Shown here: positions 25,027 through 37,337 of the stretch, one piece after another
Layout of the letters: every line of letters starts with the position of its first letter
Position numbering within the stretch: position 1 is the stretch's first letter
NCBI RefSeq assembly: GCF_036320485.1
Contig: NZ_CP132911.1
Coordinates: 2,542,001 to 2,606,000 of the forward strand
Length of the DNA stretch: 64,000 bases
Direction: 5' to 3'
Source of the DNA: Dyella sp. A6
GTDB taxonomy: Bacteria; Pseudomonadota; Gammaproteobacteria; Xanthomonadales; Rhodanobacteraceae
Translations under genes and position numbers: made by a program
Notes under the pieces: model-generated
Database searches by the model: none
What the model was told of the DNA's origin: nothing
The model's input: the letters and a program-made list of their open reading frames with translations, nothing else

Positions 25027-26583
25027 ATGAAACTGAAATCCACCACCCTGCGGGCCTTCACCGCCCTGCACTCATGGGTCGGCCTGTGCGCAGGATTCGC
25101 GCTGTTCGTGGCGTTCTACGCGGGCGCCATCACCGTGTTCCAGCAACCGGTGCAGCAATGGGCCTCGCCGCGGACCGTCGCCGCGGCCTCGCTGGATGAC
25201 ATGCAAGGCCTGCTCGACCACGTGCTGGCCACGCATCAGGAAGCACGCATCCGGCTGGGCATGACCTTCCCCGGTTATGCAGGGAACAGCCCGACCGCCT
25301 ACTGGCCCGACCGCCACGGCACATGGCAGTTCGCGTCGCCGGAGCAGCCTGATGGCGGCCCGACCCTGCCCGGTGCCGCGCTGCCCGAGCTGATCAACGC
25401 ACTGCACTATTCGCTGGGCCTGCCGCTGGCCGGCATGTACCTGATGGGGGTGGTCAGCCTGCTGTACGGCATCGCCTTGGTCAGCGGCCTGATCATCCAC
25501 CTGCCTCGGCTGACGAAGGACCTGTTCGCCCTGCGCCCCGGACGCAACCTGAAACGCTTCTGGCAGGATGCGCACAACGCCATCGGCGTGCTGAGCCTGC
25601 CCTTCCATGCAGTGTTCGCCGTCACCGGCGCCATGCTGTGCCTGTCCGTGGTGCTGATGATGGCAATCGGCCCGCTGGCCTACCGTGGCCAGCTGCTGGG
25701 CGCATCGGCAACGGCGATGGACACTGCACCGCAGCGTCCCGTAACCGGTGTCGCCGCCACGCTGGCACCGGTTTCGACCTGGGTCGCACAGGCACGCGCG
25801 GTCGCACGACAACAGGGATTGCGGGATTTCGAGCCGCGCTACCTCAAGCTGTCGCATGCAGGCGATAGCCACGCGACCGTGGAAATCACCGGTGAGGTGC
25901 CACATGCCATGGCGACCGGCACGCTGGCGCTGGACGCCCATGACGGCACCTTGCTGGCTGACCAGTTGCCGGGCCAGCGCGACGCCAACCACGCCACTCT
26001 GGCCTGGGCATACGCGCTGCACTTCGGCGACTACGGCAATGCGCTGGTGCAATGGCTGTATTTACTGCTCGGACTCGGCGGCGCCTTCCTGTTCTATTCC
26101 GGCAATCTGCTGTGGATCGAGACGCGCCGTCGGCGCCAGCAGGCCGAGCAACGCCGTTCGTCGCGGCTGATGGCCCGCGCCACGGTAGGCGTGTGCATCG
26201 GCGTCTGCGTGGCGATCTCGAGCGCCGCGGTGGCTGCGCAGTGGCTGCCCCGGCTGGGCCTGTCGGTGGACAATGGCGAGCGCTGGGCGTGCTTCGTCAG
26301 CTGGGCGTTATGCCTGCTGTGGGCCTGCCTGCGCACACCGGCCCAGGCCGCGCGCGAACTGCTGTGGCTGGCCGCCGTAGTCACCGCAATGGTCCCGCTG
26401 GCGCACGGCATGGCCACCGGCGCGTGGTTCTGGCGCAGCGCGGCGGCCGGCCAGACTGCGATCGCCGCGGTCGACCTTGGCGCACTCGCCCTGGCCGCAG
26501 GCTTCGCCGCCATGGCTCGCGCTTCCGCACGCCGCGCCCGGACCGGCGAACCGAACAGCGTGTGGGCCGATACCCGCGAGTGA
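25027..26583 (+). CDS. PepSY-associated membrane protein (PiuB-like)
   Basis: 518 residues from the ATG at 25027. PF03929 pattern: FTALHSWVGLCAGFALFVAFYAGAI first TM, a periplasmic PepSY-like part, NALHYSLGLPLAGMYLMGVVSLLYGIALVSGLIIHLP, RFWQDAHNAIGVLSLPFHAVFAVTGAML (His pairs inside membrane helices, possible haem or iron ligands), HFGDYGNALVQWLYLLLGLGGAFLFYSGNLLWIE, then three or four more TMs. Family members are encoded with siderophore receptors and are proposed to reduce or release iron from siderophores. Here no TonB receptor is adjacent; the Fur-like box upstream supports iron control. Confidence 0.85.
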   Translation: MKLKSTTLRAFTALHSWVGLCAGFALFVAFYAGAITVFQQPVQQWASPRTVAAASLDDMQGLLDHVLATHQEARIRLGMTFPGYAGNSPTAYWPDRHGTWQFASPEQPDGGPTLPGAALPELINALHYSLGLPLAGMYLMGVVSLLYGIALVSGLIIHLPRLTKDLFALRPGRNLKRFWQDAHNAIGVLSLPFHAVFAVTGAMLCLSVVLMMAIGPLAYRGQLLGASATAMDTAPQRPVTGVAATLAPVSTWVAQARAVARQQGLRDFEPRYLKLSHAGDSHATVEITGEVPHAMATGTLALDAHDGTLLADQLPGQRDANHATLAWAYALHFGDYGNALVQWLYLLLGLGGAFLFYSGNLLWIETRRRRQQAEQRRSSRLMARATVGVCIGVCVAISSAAVAAQWLPRLGLSVDNGERWACFVSWALCLLWACLRTPAQAARELLWLAAVVTAMVPLAHGMATGAWFWRSAAAGQTAIAAVDLGALALAAGFAAMARASARRARTGEPNSVWADTRE

Positions 26584-26599
26584 AGCGTGCCCGCGCCGC

Positions 26600-27238
26600 T
26601 CAGGCGACGCGATGGCGATAAGGTGCCAGCAAGGCCTCGTCGGCCAGCAGGCCGGCGGGCAACAGGTAACGCGGCACGCGGCCTTCGGCCAGCAGCTCGC
26701 GTACATGGGTGGCGGAAATCTCCAGTGGCGTGATCGGCACGGCGGCAACCTGACCGGCGGCGCTGTCGGCCAGCGCCGCCGGCGGCACCAGCCGCGCCTG
26801 GGTCGCTTCGTGCAACGCGGCCGGCCAGGCCAGCGCCGTGCCCGGCCGGGTCAGCACGCCGACGTGGGCCAGCTCGAACAATGCCTGCCAGCGATGCCAG
26901 CTGGCCAGGCCCGCAAAAGCATCCTCGCCGACCAGCAGCACCAGCGGGCGTGCACCGACTTCCGCACGCAGCGCGGCCAGCGTGTCGACCGTATAGGAAG
27001 GCCCCGCACGCTCCAGCTCGCGGGCATCCAGCGACAGCCGCGACTGTCCCGCCAGCGCGGCGCGCAGCATGGCAACCCGCTGCGCTGCCGTGGCGACCGG
27101 CGGCGGCCGGTGCGGCGGCACGCTGGCCGGCATCAGGCGGACATCGGCGCCCAGCACCTCGGCTGCTTCCCAGGCTGCGTTCAGATGACCGATGTGCACC
27201 GGGTCGAAGGTGCCGCCGAGGATCGCAAGCGGGCGCAT
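26600..27238 (-). CDS. nadD: Nicotinate-nucleotide adenylyltransferase
   Basis: 212 residues, ATG at 27238. Nucleotidyltransferase signature LAILGGTFDPVHIGHLNAA (GGxFDPxHxGH), MPASVPPHRPPP, YTVDTLAALR, LLVGEDAFAGLASWHRW and the C-terminal ISATHVRELLAEG (ISxTxxR). It makes nicotinate adenine dinucleotide from NaMN and ATP. Downstream of holA by 13 bp. In relatives rsfS comes next; here the downstream DNA is occupied by the oppositely oriented PepSY gene. Confidence 0.94.
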   Translation of the reverse strand: MRPLAILGGTFDPVHIGHLNAAWEAAEVLGADVRLMPASVPPHRPPPVATAAQRVAMLRAALAGQSRLSLDARELERAGPSYTVDTLAALRAEVGARPLVLLVGEDAFAGLASWHRWQALFELAHVGVLTRPGTALAWPAALHEATQARLVPPAALADSAAGQVAAVPITPLEISATHVRELLAEGRVPRYLLPAGLLADEALLAPYRHRVA

Positions 27239-27251
27239 GATCCGGACCAGA

Positions 27252-28268
27252 TCAGGCCAGGGCGCCGGCCGCGCGGGGTTCGGCGATGGCCGCGACCAGC
27301 CGTTCGGCTTCCAGCCACGGCTCGCCGGCCTCGCGTCCCTTGGCCATGCGGTCGATTCGCGACGCACGGGCCAGGCAGGCCAGCCAGTGCTCGCGCGGCG
27401 CGCGGCGGAGTGCCTTGCGGAACAGTTGTTCGCGCGCGGGCCACAGGCGCTCGGCGCGGGCCTGCGCGGCAAAGTCGCGCGCGTTGGCCAGGCGCAGCGC
27501 CAGCTGCAGTTGGTTGACCAGCCAGCCCATCAGGCCGATCAGTTCTTCGCCCTCGGCATGCAGCCCGGCCAGAATGCGCAGTGCGCGCGCGCCGTCGCCG
27601 GCAAACGCCGCATCGGTGAGCTTGAAGGCATCGTAGCGGGCGCTGTCGGCGACCAGTTCCTCCATCGCCGCCGCATCGATGCGCGCGCCATCGCCACCGC
27701 GCAGCACCGCCAGCTTGTCGATCTCCTGCGCCGCGGCAAGCAGGTTGCCCTCGACGCGTTCGGCCAGCAACGCGGCCGCGTCGGGCGTCGCCGACAGTCC
27801 GCGCGAGGCCAGCCGAGCACCGATCCAGGCATTCCATTCGTTCGGTCGCGGCGCATTGAACACCACCATCGCGCCGGCAGCATCCAGCTTCTTGCTCCAG
27901 GCACCTTCGTGCTTGTTGCTCCAGGTGGTGGCGGTGACCAGCAGGGTCACGTCGGGCGGCGGATCGTTGCAGAATTCGACCAGTGCTGCCGCCCCGTCCT
28001 TGCCCGGACGACCGGTCGGCAGACGCAGGTCGATCAGCCGCCGGGTGGCGAACAGCGACATGCCGGCACCGGCACGGGCCAGGTCGTTCCAGTCGAAATG
28101 CTGGCCTGCGTCGAGCACCTCGCGCTCGGTGTAGCCCAGCTGGCGCGCCTGCGCGCGCAGCGCATCGGCCGCTTCGAGCACCAGCAGTTCCTCACCCGCC
28201 AGCAGGTAAACCGGCCGCAGCTGATCGGCGGCCAGCGACTTTTGCCATTGGGCGATGTTCAGCGGCAC
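27252..28268 (-). CDS. holA: DNA polymerase III subunit delta
   Basis: 338 residues. N-terminal AAA+-like domain: PVYLLAGEELLVLEAADALRAQA, ATRRLIDLRLPTGRPGKDG, LLVTATTWSNKHEGAWSKKLDAAG; middle NEWNAWIGARLASRGL and LLAAAQEIDKLAVL; C-terminal collar domain RRAPREHWLACLARASRIDRMAKG. Delta is the clamp-opening subunit of the gamma complex. In the leuS-lptE-holA-nadD operon. Confidence 0.93.
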   Translation of the reverse strand: MPLNIAQWQKSLAADQLRPVYLLAGEELLVLEAADALRAQARQLGYTEREVLDAGQHFDWNDLARAGAGMSLFATRRLIDLRLPTGRPGKDGAAALVEFCNDPPPDVTLLVTATTWSNKHEGAWSKKLDAAGAMVVFNAPRPNEWNAWIGARLASRGLSATPDAAALLAERVEGNLLAAAQEIDKLAVLRGGDGARIDAAAMEELVADSARYDAFKLTDAAFAGDGARALRILAGLHAEGEELIGLMGWLVNQLQLALRLANARDFAAQARAERLWPAREQLFRKALRRAPREHWLACLARASRIDRMAKGREAGEPWLEAERLVAAIAEPRAAGALA

Positions 28269-28281
28269 GGGCTGTCGGCAC

Positions 28282-31466
<3,185 letters not shown>

Positions 31467-31567
31467 TTATGCCGGGATTCGGCGCCGGAAACCGCCATGG
31501 CCGGCGCACCGCGTAGAACGCGCCAGACTAGCAGAACGACGCCCGCCCGGGAGCCGTCCGCGCCCGC

Positions 31568-32170
31568 TCAGCCTCCCGGACAGGCCGGTACGCGGCCACC
31601 GGCGACGGCCGGCGCCACGCCGGCGATACGTCCGGCCAGTGCCGTCAGCGCCTGCTGATGGCCGGCGACCAGTGCGTCGAAGCCACGGCCGACGGGTTTC
31701 TCGATCCGGCTGGTACAGGCCAGCACGGCACCGTTCTTGAGATCGTGGACGCTCCATGCAGCCTCGACCAGCGCGTACTGGCCGGGGTCGGAGTCGAAGC
31801 GGCGCACGTCCACCTTGATGCGCAGTACCGGCTTGTCACCCGCCGGCAGGCCACTGACGTCCTGCGTATGGAGGTCGCGGGCAAGGTCGGCCGACAACGC
31901 ACCGCGGATCTCGTCGCCCAGCGGCGCGATCCAGCGGTGATCGTCGAGCATCGCGACGCCCTGTGCGTTCTGGCGGACGACCAGTTGCGGCTGGTCCACC
32001 TGCGCGGGAATCGTCACCGGCAGCAGCGCGAACCGGAATGGCGCCTGCGCACCCACCGGCGACTGGCTGCCGGCCGGTGCGATCAGCGTGTAATAGTGCA
32101 TCGGCGCCGAGGCACAGGCCGCCAGCATGACGGCCAGGGCGGCAAGCGCCGGGTAACGCAGACGGATCAT
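31568..32170 (-). CDS. pqiC: PqiC-type ABC auxiliary lipoprotein
   Basis: 200 residues. Lipobox ALAVMLAACASAPMHYYTL with Cys near 19 and the M-H-Y-Y-T-L start of mature PqiC/YmbA proteins. ALLPVTIPAQVDQPQLVVR, then the RWIAPLGDEIRGAL segment. Outer-membrane-anchored partner of the PqiB needle; the gene start overlaps the pqiB stop by 4 bp. Confidence 0.88.
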   Translation of the reverse strand: MIRLRYPALAALAVMLAACASAPMHYYTLIAPAGSQSPVGAQAPFRFALLPVTIPAQVDQPQLVVRQNAQGVAMLDDHRWIAPLGDEIRGALSADLARDLHTQDVSGLPAGDKPVLRIKVDVRRFDSDPGQYALVEAAWSVHDLKNGAVLACTSRIEKPVGRGFDALVAGHQQALTALAGRIAGVAPAVAGGRVPACPGG

Positions 32171-33846
32171 GGCTTGCTCCCTTGCGAGGCATTGGACGTT
32201 GCTGCAGGCGCTGGCTGCATGAGTTTGGGATCGGCGCGGCGGCCGCGGATCAGCGCATCCGGATGCACGCCCAGGTAATCGCTGAGCACGCGCAGCGAGC
32301 GGGCCATCCGGCGCAGTTCGTCCAGCGTGGCGCCCAGGTTCTGCTGCAGTGGCGAGTCGCCGGCCAGCATGTTGTTGGCCGAGCCCAGGGTGTGCTGCGC
32401 GCCCTTCAGTGTGTCGTTGACCTGTGGCAACACCTGGCCATTGACCTGTTTCAGGGTCTTGTCCAGATCGGCCAGCGTGCTGTTCAGATGCTGGCCGATG
32501 CTGTCGAAGGGAACCTTCTGGATCTTGGTCACGATCTCCGCCAGCTGCTCCTGCAGCTTGTCGAAGCTGCCCGGTGCGGTGGGAATCTCCAGCGGCCGCA
32601 CATCCGGGTTGTAGTTGACCTTGGCCGCATTCGGCAGGAAGTCCAGCGCGATGTACAGCTGCCCGGTCAGCAGGTTGCCCGTACGCGCCTGCGCGCGCAG
32701 CCCATGTGCCACCAGCATGCCGACCATGTGCGACAGATCGGCGTTGTCGCCACGCGCCTTGGCCAGCGCCACCAGCTTCTCGTTCGCGCGTCCGAGCCGC
32801 TGCGGGTAGACCACTGCACCGACGATCAGCGGGAAGCGCTGTGTCTTCTCGTCGTAATCCATTCGGATCGACACCACCTTGCCGAAGTCGACGCCAAGGA
32901 ATTCGACCGGCGCGCCCACCGTCAGCCCGCGCAGCGACTGATCGAAACGCATGCGGATGTAGTGCGGCGGACCGTCCGGCGGAGCCATCGCCGTGGCCTC
33001 GTCACCGAACAGGCGGAAGCTGGCATCTTCCTTGGCCGGCGAGCTGTCATGCGGCCCTTGCGGACTCTGGAAAGCCACGCCACCCGCCAACACGGTGGCC
33101 AGCGACTGGGTGTCCAGCTTCAGCCCGTTGGCGCCCAGCGACACGTCCACGCCACTGGCATTCCAGAAACGCGAGGACACCGAGACGAAACGGTCATACG
33201 GGCTGTCCACGAAAATCTGGATCGAGACACCCTGGCCATCCTTGTCCAGCCGGTAGGACGCCACCTGGCCGACCTGGATTCGCCGGTAGTAGACCGGCGA
33301 ACCCACATCGAGCGAGCCCAGGTCGCTGCTGTGCAGGACGAAGCTGCGACCGGACACATCGTGGGTGACCGACGGCGGGAACTCCAGCCCCTTGAACTCG
33401 TGCTGCGGTTTTTTCGAATCGCCGACATCGACACCGATGTACGCACCCGAAAGCAAAGTGCCGATACCCGACACGCCGCCCAGGCCGATCCGCGGCCGCA
33501 CCACCCAGAACCGGGTCCCGGCGGTGGCGAAATTTTCGGCGCTCTTGTCCAGGTCCACCCGGACTTCGACATGGCTGTGATCGCGGCTGAGCCGGATCTT
33601 GCGCACCTTGCCGATCACCACGCTCTTGTAGGTCACGGGGGTCTTGTTCGCAGTCAGTCCCTCGGCCGTCTTGAAGCTGATGGTGATGACCGGTCCGGCC
33701 TGCATCCAGGCGTGGACCATCAGCGAGATGCCGACGACCGCAGCCAGGATCGGCACCAACCAGATCAGCGATACGCCGACACGGCGATGCCGCACGACCG
33801 GCTGGGGCAGCTCGCCATCTTGTGGCGTGGTGGATTGATCAGTCAT
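32167..33846 (-). CDS. pqiB: PqiB, three-domain MCE lipid-transport protein
   Basis: 559 residues, ATG at 33846 inside the end of the upstream pqiA gene (8-bp overlap). One N-terminal TM (VSLIWLVPILAAVVGISLMVHAW) then three MCE domains starting near VITISFKTAEGLTANKTPV, VLHSSDLGSLDVGSPVYYR and IRMRFDQSLRGLTVGAPVEF, and a coiled-coil C-terminus (DKLQEQLAEIVTKIQKVP ... LDELRRMARSLRVLSDYLGV). E. coli PqiB (546 residues) stacks its MCE rings and coils to bridge the inner and outer membranes for lipid movement. Confidence 0.93.
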   Translation of the reverse strand: MTDQSTTPQDGELPQPVVRHRRVGVSLIWLVPILAAVVGISLMVHAWMQAGPVITISFKTAEGLTANKTPVTYKSVVIGKVRKIRLSRDHSHVEVRVDLDKSAENFATAGTRFWVVRPRIGLGGVSGIGTLLSGAYIGVDVGDSKKPQHEFKGLEFPPSVTHDVSGRSFVLHSSDLGSLDVGSPVYYRRIQVGQVASYRLDKDGQGVSIQIFVDSPYDRFVSVSSRFWNASGVDVSLGANGLKLDTQSLATVLAGGVAFQSPQGPHDSSPAKEDASFRLFGDEATAMAPPDGPPHYIRMRFDQSLRGLTVGAPVEFLGVDFGKVVSIRMDYDEKTQRFPLIVGAVVYPQRLGRANEKLVALAKARGDNADLSHMVGMLVAHGLRAQARTGNLLTGQLYIALDFLPNAAKVNYNPDVRPLEIPTAPGSFDKLQEQLAEIVTKIQKVPFDSIGQHLNSTLADLDKTLKQVNGQVLPQVNDTLKGAQHTLGSANNMLAGDSPLQQNLGATLDELRRMARSLRVLSDYLGVHPDALIRGRRADPKLMQPAPAATSNASQGSKP

Positions 33847-34462
33847 CGTCGCCCTTGTCATCCCATATCAGACGTGGATCGAAACTCATCGAGGCCAGCA
33901 TGGTCAGCACCACGGTGAGGCCGAAATAGATCACCCCGGGCAGCGGCGCCACCAGGCTGAAGAAACCGAACTGCACCAGCGCCGTCATCAGCGCCACCAC
34001 GAAAACGTCGAGCATCGACCAGTAGCCGACGAACTCCACCAGCCGGTACAACCGCGCGCGCTGCGGGCGGGCCCACTGGCTGCGCCGCTTCGCGCTGATC
34101 AGCAGCGTGCTGAGCACCAGGAACTTGGTCAGCGGCACCAGGATGCTGGCGGTGAACACGATCACGGCCAGGTCTGGCGAGCCCTTGGCCCACAACTCCA
34201 TCACACCGCTAATGATGGTGTTGTCGTCGACATCGCCGAGGCTGGCCGTGCGCATGATCGGCAGCACATTGGCCGGGATATACAGGATGAAGGCGGCGAT
34301 CAGCAATGCCCAGGTCCGCGCGAAGCTGGCCGTCTTGCGCCGGTGCAGCGAGGTGCCGCAGCGTGGACAGACCATGCCCTCGCACGCCGCATCACGGCAG
34401 ACCAGCCCGCATACGTGGCAACTGATCAGGCCAAGTTCGCTTGCGCGCGGCAAGGCACTCAT
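33839..34462 (-). CDS. pqiA: PqiA-domain membrane protein (second half)
   Basis: 207 residues. N-terminal zinc-ribbon Cys pairs (CHVCGLVC and CPRCGTSL) precede four TM helices (WALLIAAFILYIPANVLPIM ... VFTASILVPLTKFLVLSTLL ... EFVGYWSMLDVFVVALMTALV ... VIYFGLTVVLTMLASMSF). This corresponds to the second PqiA domain of E. coli PqiA. Starts 4 bp inside the preceding pqiA gene and overlaps pqiB, so stoichiometric production is likely. Confidence 0.9.
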   Translation of the reverse strand: MSALPRASELGLISCHVCGLVCRDAACEGMVCPRCGTSLHRRKTASFARTWALLIAAFILYIPANVLPIMRTASLGDVDDNTIISGVMELWAKGSPDLAVIVFTASILVPLTKFLVLSTLLISAKRRSQWARPQRARLYRLVEFVGYWSMLDVFVVALMTALVQFGFFSLVAPLPGVIYFGLTVVLTMLASMSFDPRLIWDDKGDDD

Positions 34463-35106
34463 GCATGCGGCTCCGGCACCATGTCCCACAGGCGACGCAG
34501 GTCGATGCCGGCGAACACGGTGATCAGGATCACCAGCACCGCATAGGCGAACACGCCCACGTCCGGTATGACGTCGAAGTACAGATGCGCCTTCACGATG
34601 GACACCAGCACCCCGAGCACGAACACCTCGCTCATCGTCCAGGGCTGCAGGTAATGCAGCATCACCATCAGGGCACGGAACCCCGGTGCTCGCCGTCCGA
34701 CGCGACCGAACAGCAGCAGCCAGCCCAGGGTCAGGATCTTCACCAGCGGAAAGAAGAACAACGTGGCCGCGGCCAGCAGCGAGACCACCTTGGCATCTTC
34801 CGTCCACATCGTCGCGATCATGCCCCACAGCGTGGTGCTCACATCGGTACCGTTCAGGCCAAAGGTGACGATCGGCCAGACATTGGCCTCCACGAACACC
34901 ACCAATGCAGTCAGCACCAGCGCCAGCATCGCACCGGTACCCAGACTGTGATGACGCTCGAGCACCGCATGGCAGCGTGCGCAATGGGCGGTTTCCCCAC
35001 GCGCCAGCGGGCGCCGCTGGTACACCGTGTCGCAATGCTCGCAGATCAGCAGCGACGCCGCGCCCGACGAAGGGGGCTGGTCGATGACGGTGGATGGAGC
35101 GCTCAT
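34459..35106 (-). CDS. pqiA: PqiA-domain membrane protein (first half)
   Basis: 215 residues from MSAPST (ATG 35106; another ATG at 35115). Zinc-ribbon CEHCDTVY and CARCHAVLER, then four TM helices (AMLALVLTALVVFVEANVWPI, VVSLLAAATLFFFPLVKILT, MSEVFVLGVLVSIVKAHLYF, VFAYAVLVILITVFAGID). First of a pair of single-domain PqiA proteins that together equal one E. coli PqiA. Head gene of the pqiA-pqiA-pqiB-pqiC operon. Confidence 0.9.
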   Translation of the reverse strand: MSAPSTVIDQPPSSGAASLLICEHCDTVYQRRPLARGETAHCARCHAVLERHHSLGTGAMLALVLTALVVFVEANVWPIVTFGLNGTDVSTTLWGMIATMWTEDAKVVSLLAAATLFFFPLVKILTLGWLLLFGRVGRRAPGFRALMVMLHYLQPWTMSEVFVLGVLVSIVKAHLYFDVIPDVGVFAYAVLVILITVFAGIDLRRLWDMVPEPHA

Positions 35107-35215
35107 GTCCGCCATTCTCGCAAATCCCGCCGCCGTACGCGCGCGTCCGCAGCCACTTGATATGCTCGTGCCTGCCCCGACCTAGTGCGGGCATCACGCC
35201 AACCCGGAGCATTTC

Positions 35216-36079
35216 GTGACCGACACCGCCAGCCCCCATGTCTTCGACGTCGACCAGGCCAACTTCGAGACCGAGGTCATCAAGGCCTCGCTGGAAATGC
35301 CAGTGCTGGTGGATTTGTGGGCAACCTGGTGCGAGCCCTGCAAGACACTGGGGCCGATGCTGGAAAAGCTTGCCGTCGAATACAACGGCGCCTTCCGTCT
35401 GGCCAAGGTCGACGTGGATGCCAACCAGGAGCTGGCCGCCATGTTCGGCATCCGCTCCGTGCCCACCGTGATCCTGGTGAAGGACGGCCAGATCGCCGAT
35501 GGCTTCAGCGGTGCACTGCCGGAAGGCCAGCTGCGCGAATTCCTGTCACGCCACGTGCAGCCGCTGGAGGGTGGCGGCAACGATCAGGCCGATGACGCAC
35601 CGGCGGAAACACCCGAACAGGCCATCAGCCGCCTGCAGCAGGCCATCGCCACCGCCCCCGACCAGGCCGAGCTGAAGCTCGAGCTGGCCGTCGCCCTGGT
35701 GCAGGCCGGACAGAGCGACGCTGCCGAGGCCGAACTCGACACCCTGCCCGCGAACCTGGCCACCGACGGTCGCGCCGTGCGCCTGCGCAGCCAGCTCGAC
35801 CTGGCGCACTCGCTGCAGGACGCTCCCGCACTGGGCGACCTGCAACAGCGTGTGGAAGCCAATGCCGAGGACTGGCAGGCGCGCGACCTGCTCGGCGTGC
35901 GCCTGCTGCTGGGCAATGACCCCGCGGCCGGCCTGGAACAATTCCTGGCCATCTTCGAGCGTGCCCGTGACTGGAACGACGGTGCCGCGAAGAAGCGCCT
36001 GCTCGCGGCCTTCAACACACTGGACGACGCCGAACTGGTGGGCCGCTATCGCCGACGGATGGCCTCGCTGCTGTTTTGA
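35216..36079 (+). CDS. ybbN: Thioredoxin-TPR co-chaperone CnoX/YbbN
   Basis: 287 residues with a GTG start at 35216 (CCGGAG 7 nt upstream). Residues 1-115: thioredoxin fold with DLWATWCEPCKTLGPMLEKL, i.e. an intact C-E-P-C active site where E. coli YbbN has S-Q-H-C, and the cis-Pro in RSVPTVILVKDG. Residues 130-287: TPR-like helices (ISRLQQAIATAPDQAELKLELAVALVQAG ... LGVRLLLGNDPAAGLEQFLAIFERA). CnoX proteins hold unfolded substrates under oxidative stress and pass them to GroEL/DnaK. Divergent from the pqi operon. Confidence 0.9.
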   Translation: MTDTASPHVFDVDQANFETEVIKASLEMPVLVDLWATWCEPCKTLGPMLEKLAVEYNGAFRLAKVDVDANQELAAMFGIRSVPTVILVKDGQIADGFSGALPEGQLREFLSRHVQPLEGGGNDQADDAPAETPEQAISRLQQAIATAPDQAELKLELAVALVQAGQSDAAEAELDTLPANLATDGRAVRLRSQLDLAHSLQDAPALGDLQQRVEANAEDWQARDLLGVRLLLGNDPAAGLEQFLAIFERARDWNDGAAKKRLLAAFNTLDDAELVGRYRRRMASLLF

Positions 36080-36172
36080 GCACGCCAATCCGGGCACGCC
36101 AGCCACGGCCGGCGCCTATCCATACGTCAAGGTATGTTATGGTCGGCCGCCCCCTGACTGGCCCCGTGAACC

Positions 36173-36625
36173 ATGCGTGCATCCACTTTCCGCAGGCTGC
36201 TGAACCTGTGGCCGCCGTTCCTGTTCAACAGCATCCGCGTGCAGTCGGTCAGCGACGACTACCTCGAAGCCAGGGTGACGCTGCGCCTGCGCCCCTGGAA
36301 CCGCAACTACGTCAAGAGCCAGTTCGGCGGCAACCTGTTCGCGATGACCGACCCGTTCTGGATGCTGCTGGTGATGCAGCAGCTCGGCAACGACTACTAC
36401 GTGTGGGACAAGTCGGCCACCATCGACTTCGTGGCGCCTGGCCGCGAGGACGTCTTCGCCCATTTCAAACTGGAACCGCAGGTGGTGGACGAACTGCGCG
36501 CCGCCGCAGCCGGCGGCGAAAAGGTGCTGCGCTGGTTCGATACCGAGGTGAAGACCGCCAGCGGCCAGCTGGTGGCCAAGGTCCGCAAGCAGCTCTATGT
36601 GCGGCTGAAGCCACAGGCGCGTTGA
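36173..36625 (+). CDS. DUF4442 hot-dog-fold protein (thioesterase-like)
   Basis: 150 residues. LNLWPPFLFNSIRVQSVSDD and LRLRPWNRNYVKSQFGGNLFAMTDPFW are typical of DUF4442, a hot-dog fold family near YiiD/acyl-CoA thioesterases; the G-G-N-L-F-A-M-T-D region aligns with the helix that carries the active site in related enzymes. WDKSATIDFVAPG and KVRKQLYVRLK complete the sheet. No substrate is known. TATGTTATG at 36131 could be a -10 region. Confidence 0.78.
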   Translation: MRASTFRRLLNLWPPFLFNSIRVQSVSDDYLEARVTLRLRPWNRNYVKSQFGGNLFAMTDPFWMLLVMQQLGNDYYVWDKSATIDFVAPGREDVFAHFKLEPQVVDELRAAAAGGEKVLRWFDTEVKTASGQLVAKVRKQLYVRLKPQAR

Positions 36626-36665
36626 GCTCTGACCTTGCTCGCAGGCGAAGGTTTGCGGCAGTAGT

Positions 36666-37337
36666 TCACTCCCGTTCGAAACTCGCCATCTCCGCCAAAG
36701 CCTCTTCGGCCCTGACGATGGCGTTGCCCGCCAGACCGTTTTCCAGCCAACGGCCGTGGCCGAGCCAGCGCACCACGTAGCGCGCCAGAAACACCGCACC
36801 TACCCCGACACCCAACGACAAGGCCATCCATACCAGCACGACGGGCCGGACGTGCTGCCACAGGTTCAACCCGAAGCGATCCCCCTCGTACTGCGCGCCC
36901 ATCAACAGCGCTGGTATCCAGATCACACCACCCAGCACTGCAATTAACGGCGCTTCCACCTTCACTCTCCACGCGCGCATCCGTACGAGATGCCGCTGAA
37001 TTTCCAGTACAGGCGCGGCGTAGTCGATACTCTGCTGCATCTGGAGCAGATGCGCTGAAAGGATCAGCGCCAACGTGCCGAGCACCTGCATGGCGACACC
37101 GCAAACTACGTTCTGCCATACCGACGCATGCGTCGACCAGAAGCTGATGCCCCACAGCATGGCGGCGAGGCCGAACACGATCTGCAGTGACTGCCTCCAC
37201 ACCAGCGGACGCAGATGGCGACGCAGACGATCGGCCAGCCCCTGGTGGAACAACTGCTCGTTCAACGCATTCTGCCGTTCCAGTTGCTGCACCAGCGCCG
37301 GCCAAGCCATCTTCATCTCGTCGAGTTCCATCGTCAT
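36666..37337 (-). CDS. Uncharacterised membrane protein coupled to an ECF sigma factor
   Basis: 223 residues. A charged N-terminal cytoplasmic stretch of about 48 residues (LDEMKMAWPALVQQLERQNA, predicted helical) is followed by four hydrophobic segments (about 50-67, 73-93, 130-147, 163-185) and an acidic/helical tail. The ATG overlaps the sigma-factor stop by 4 bp. Position and topology argue for an anti-sigma role, but no zinc-binding ZAS motif or RskA-like fold was seen. Function unknown; not assigned to a family. Confidence 0.65.
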   Translation of the reverse strand: MTMELDEMKMAWPALVQQLERQNALNEQLFHQGLADRLRRHLRPLVWRQSLQIVFGLAAMLWGISFWSTHASVWQNVVCGVAMQVLGTLALILSAHLLQMQQSIDYAAPVLEIQRHLVRMRAWRVKVEAPLIAVLGGVIWIPALLMGAQYEGDRFGLNLWQHVRPVVLVWMALSLGVGVGAVFLARYVVRWLGHGRWLENGLAGNAIVRAEEALAEMASFERE

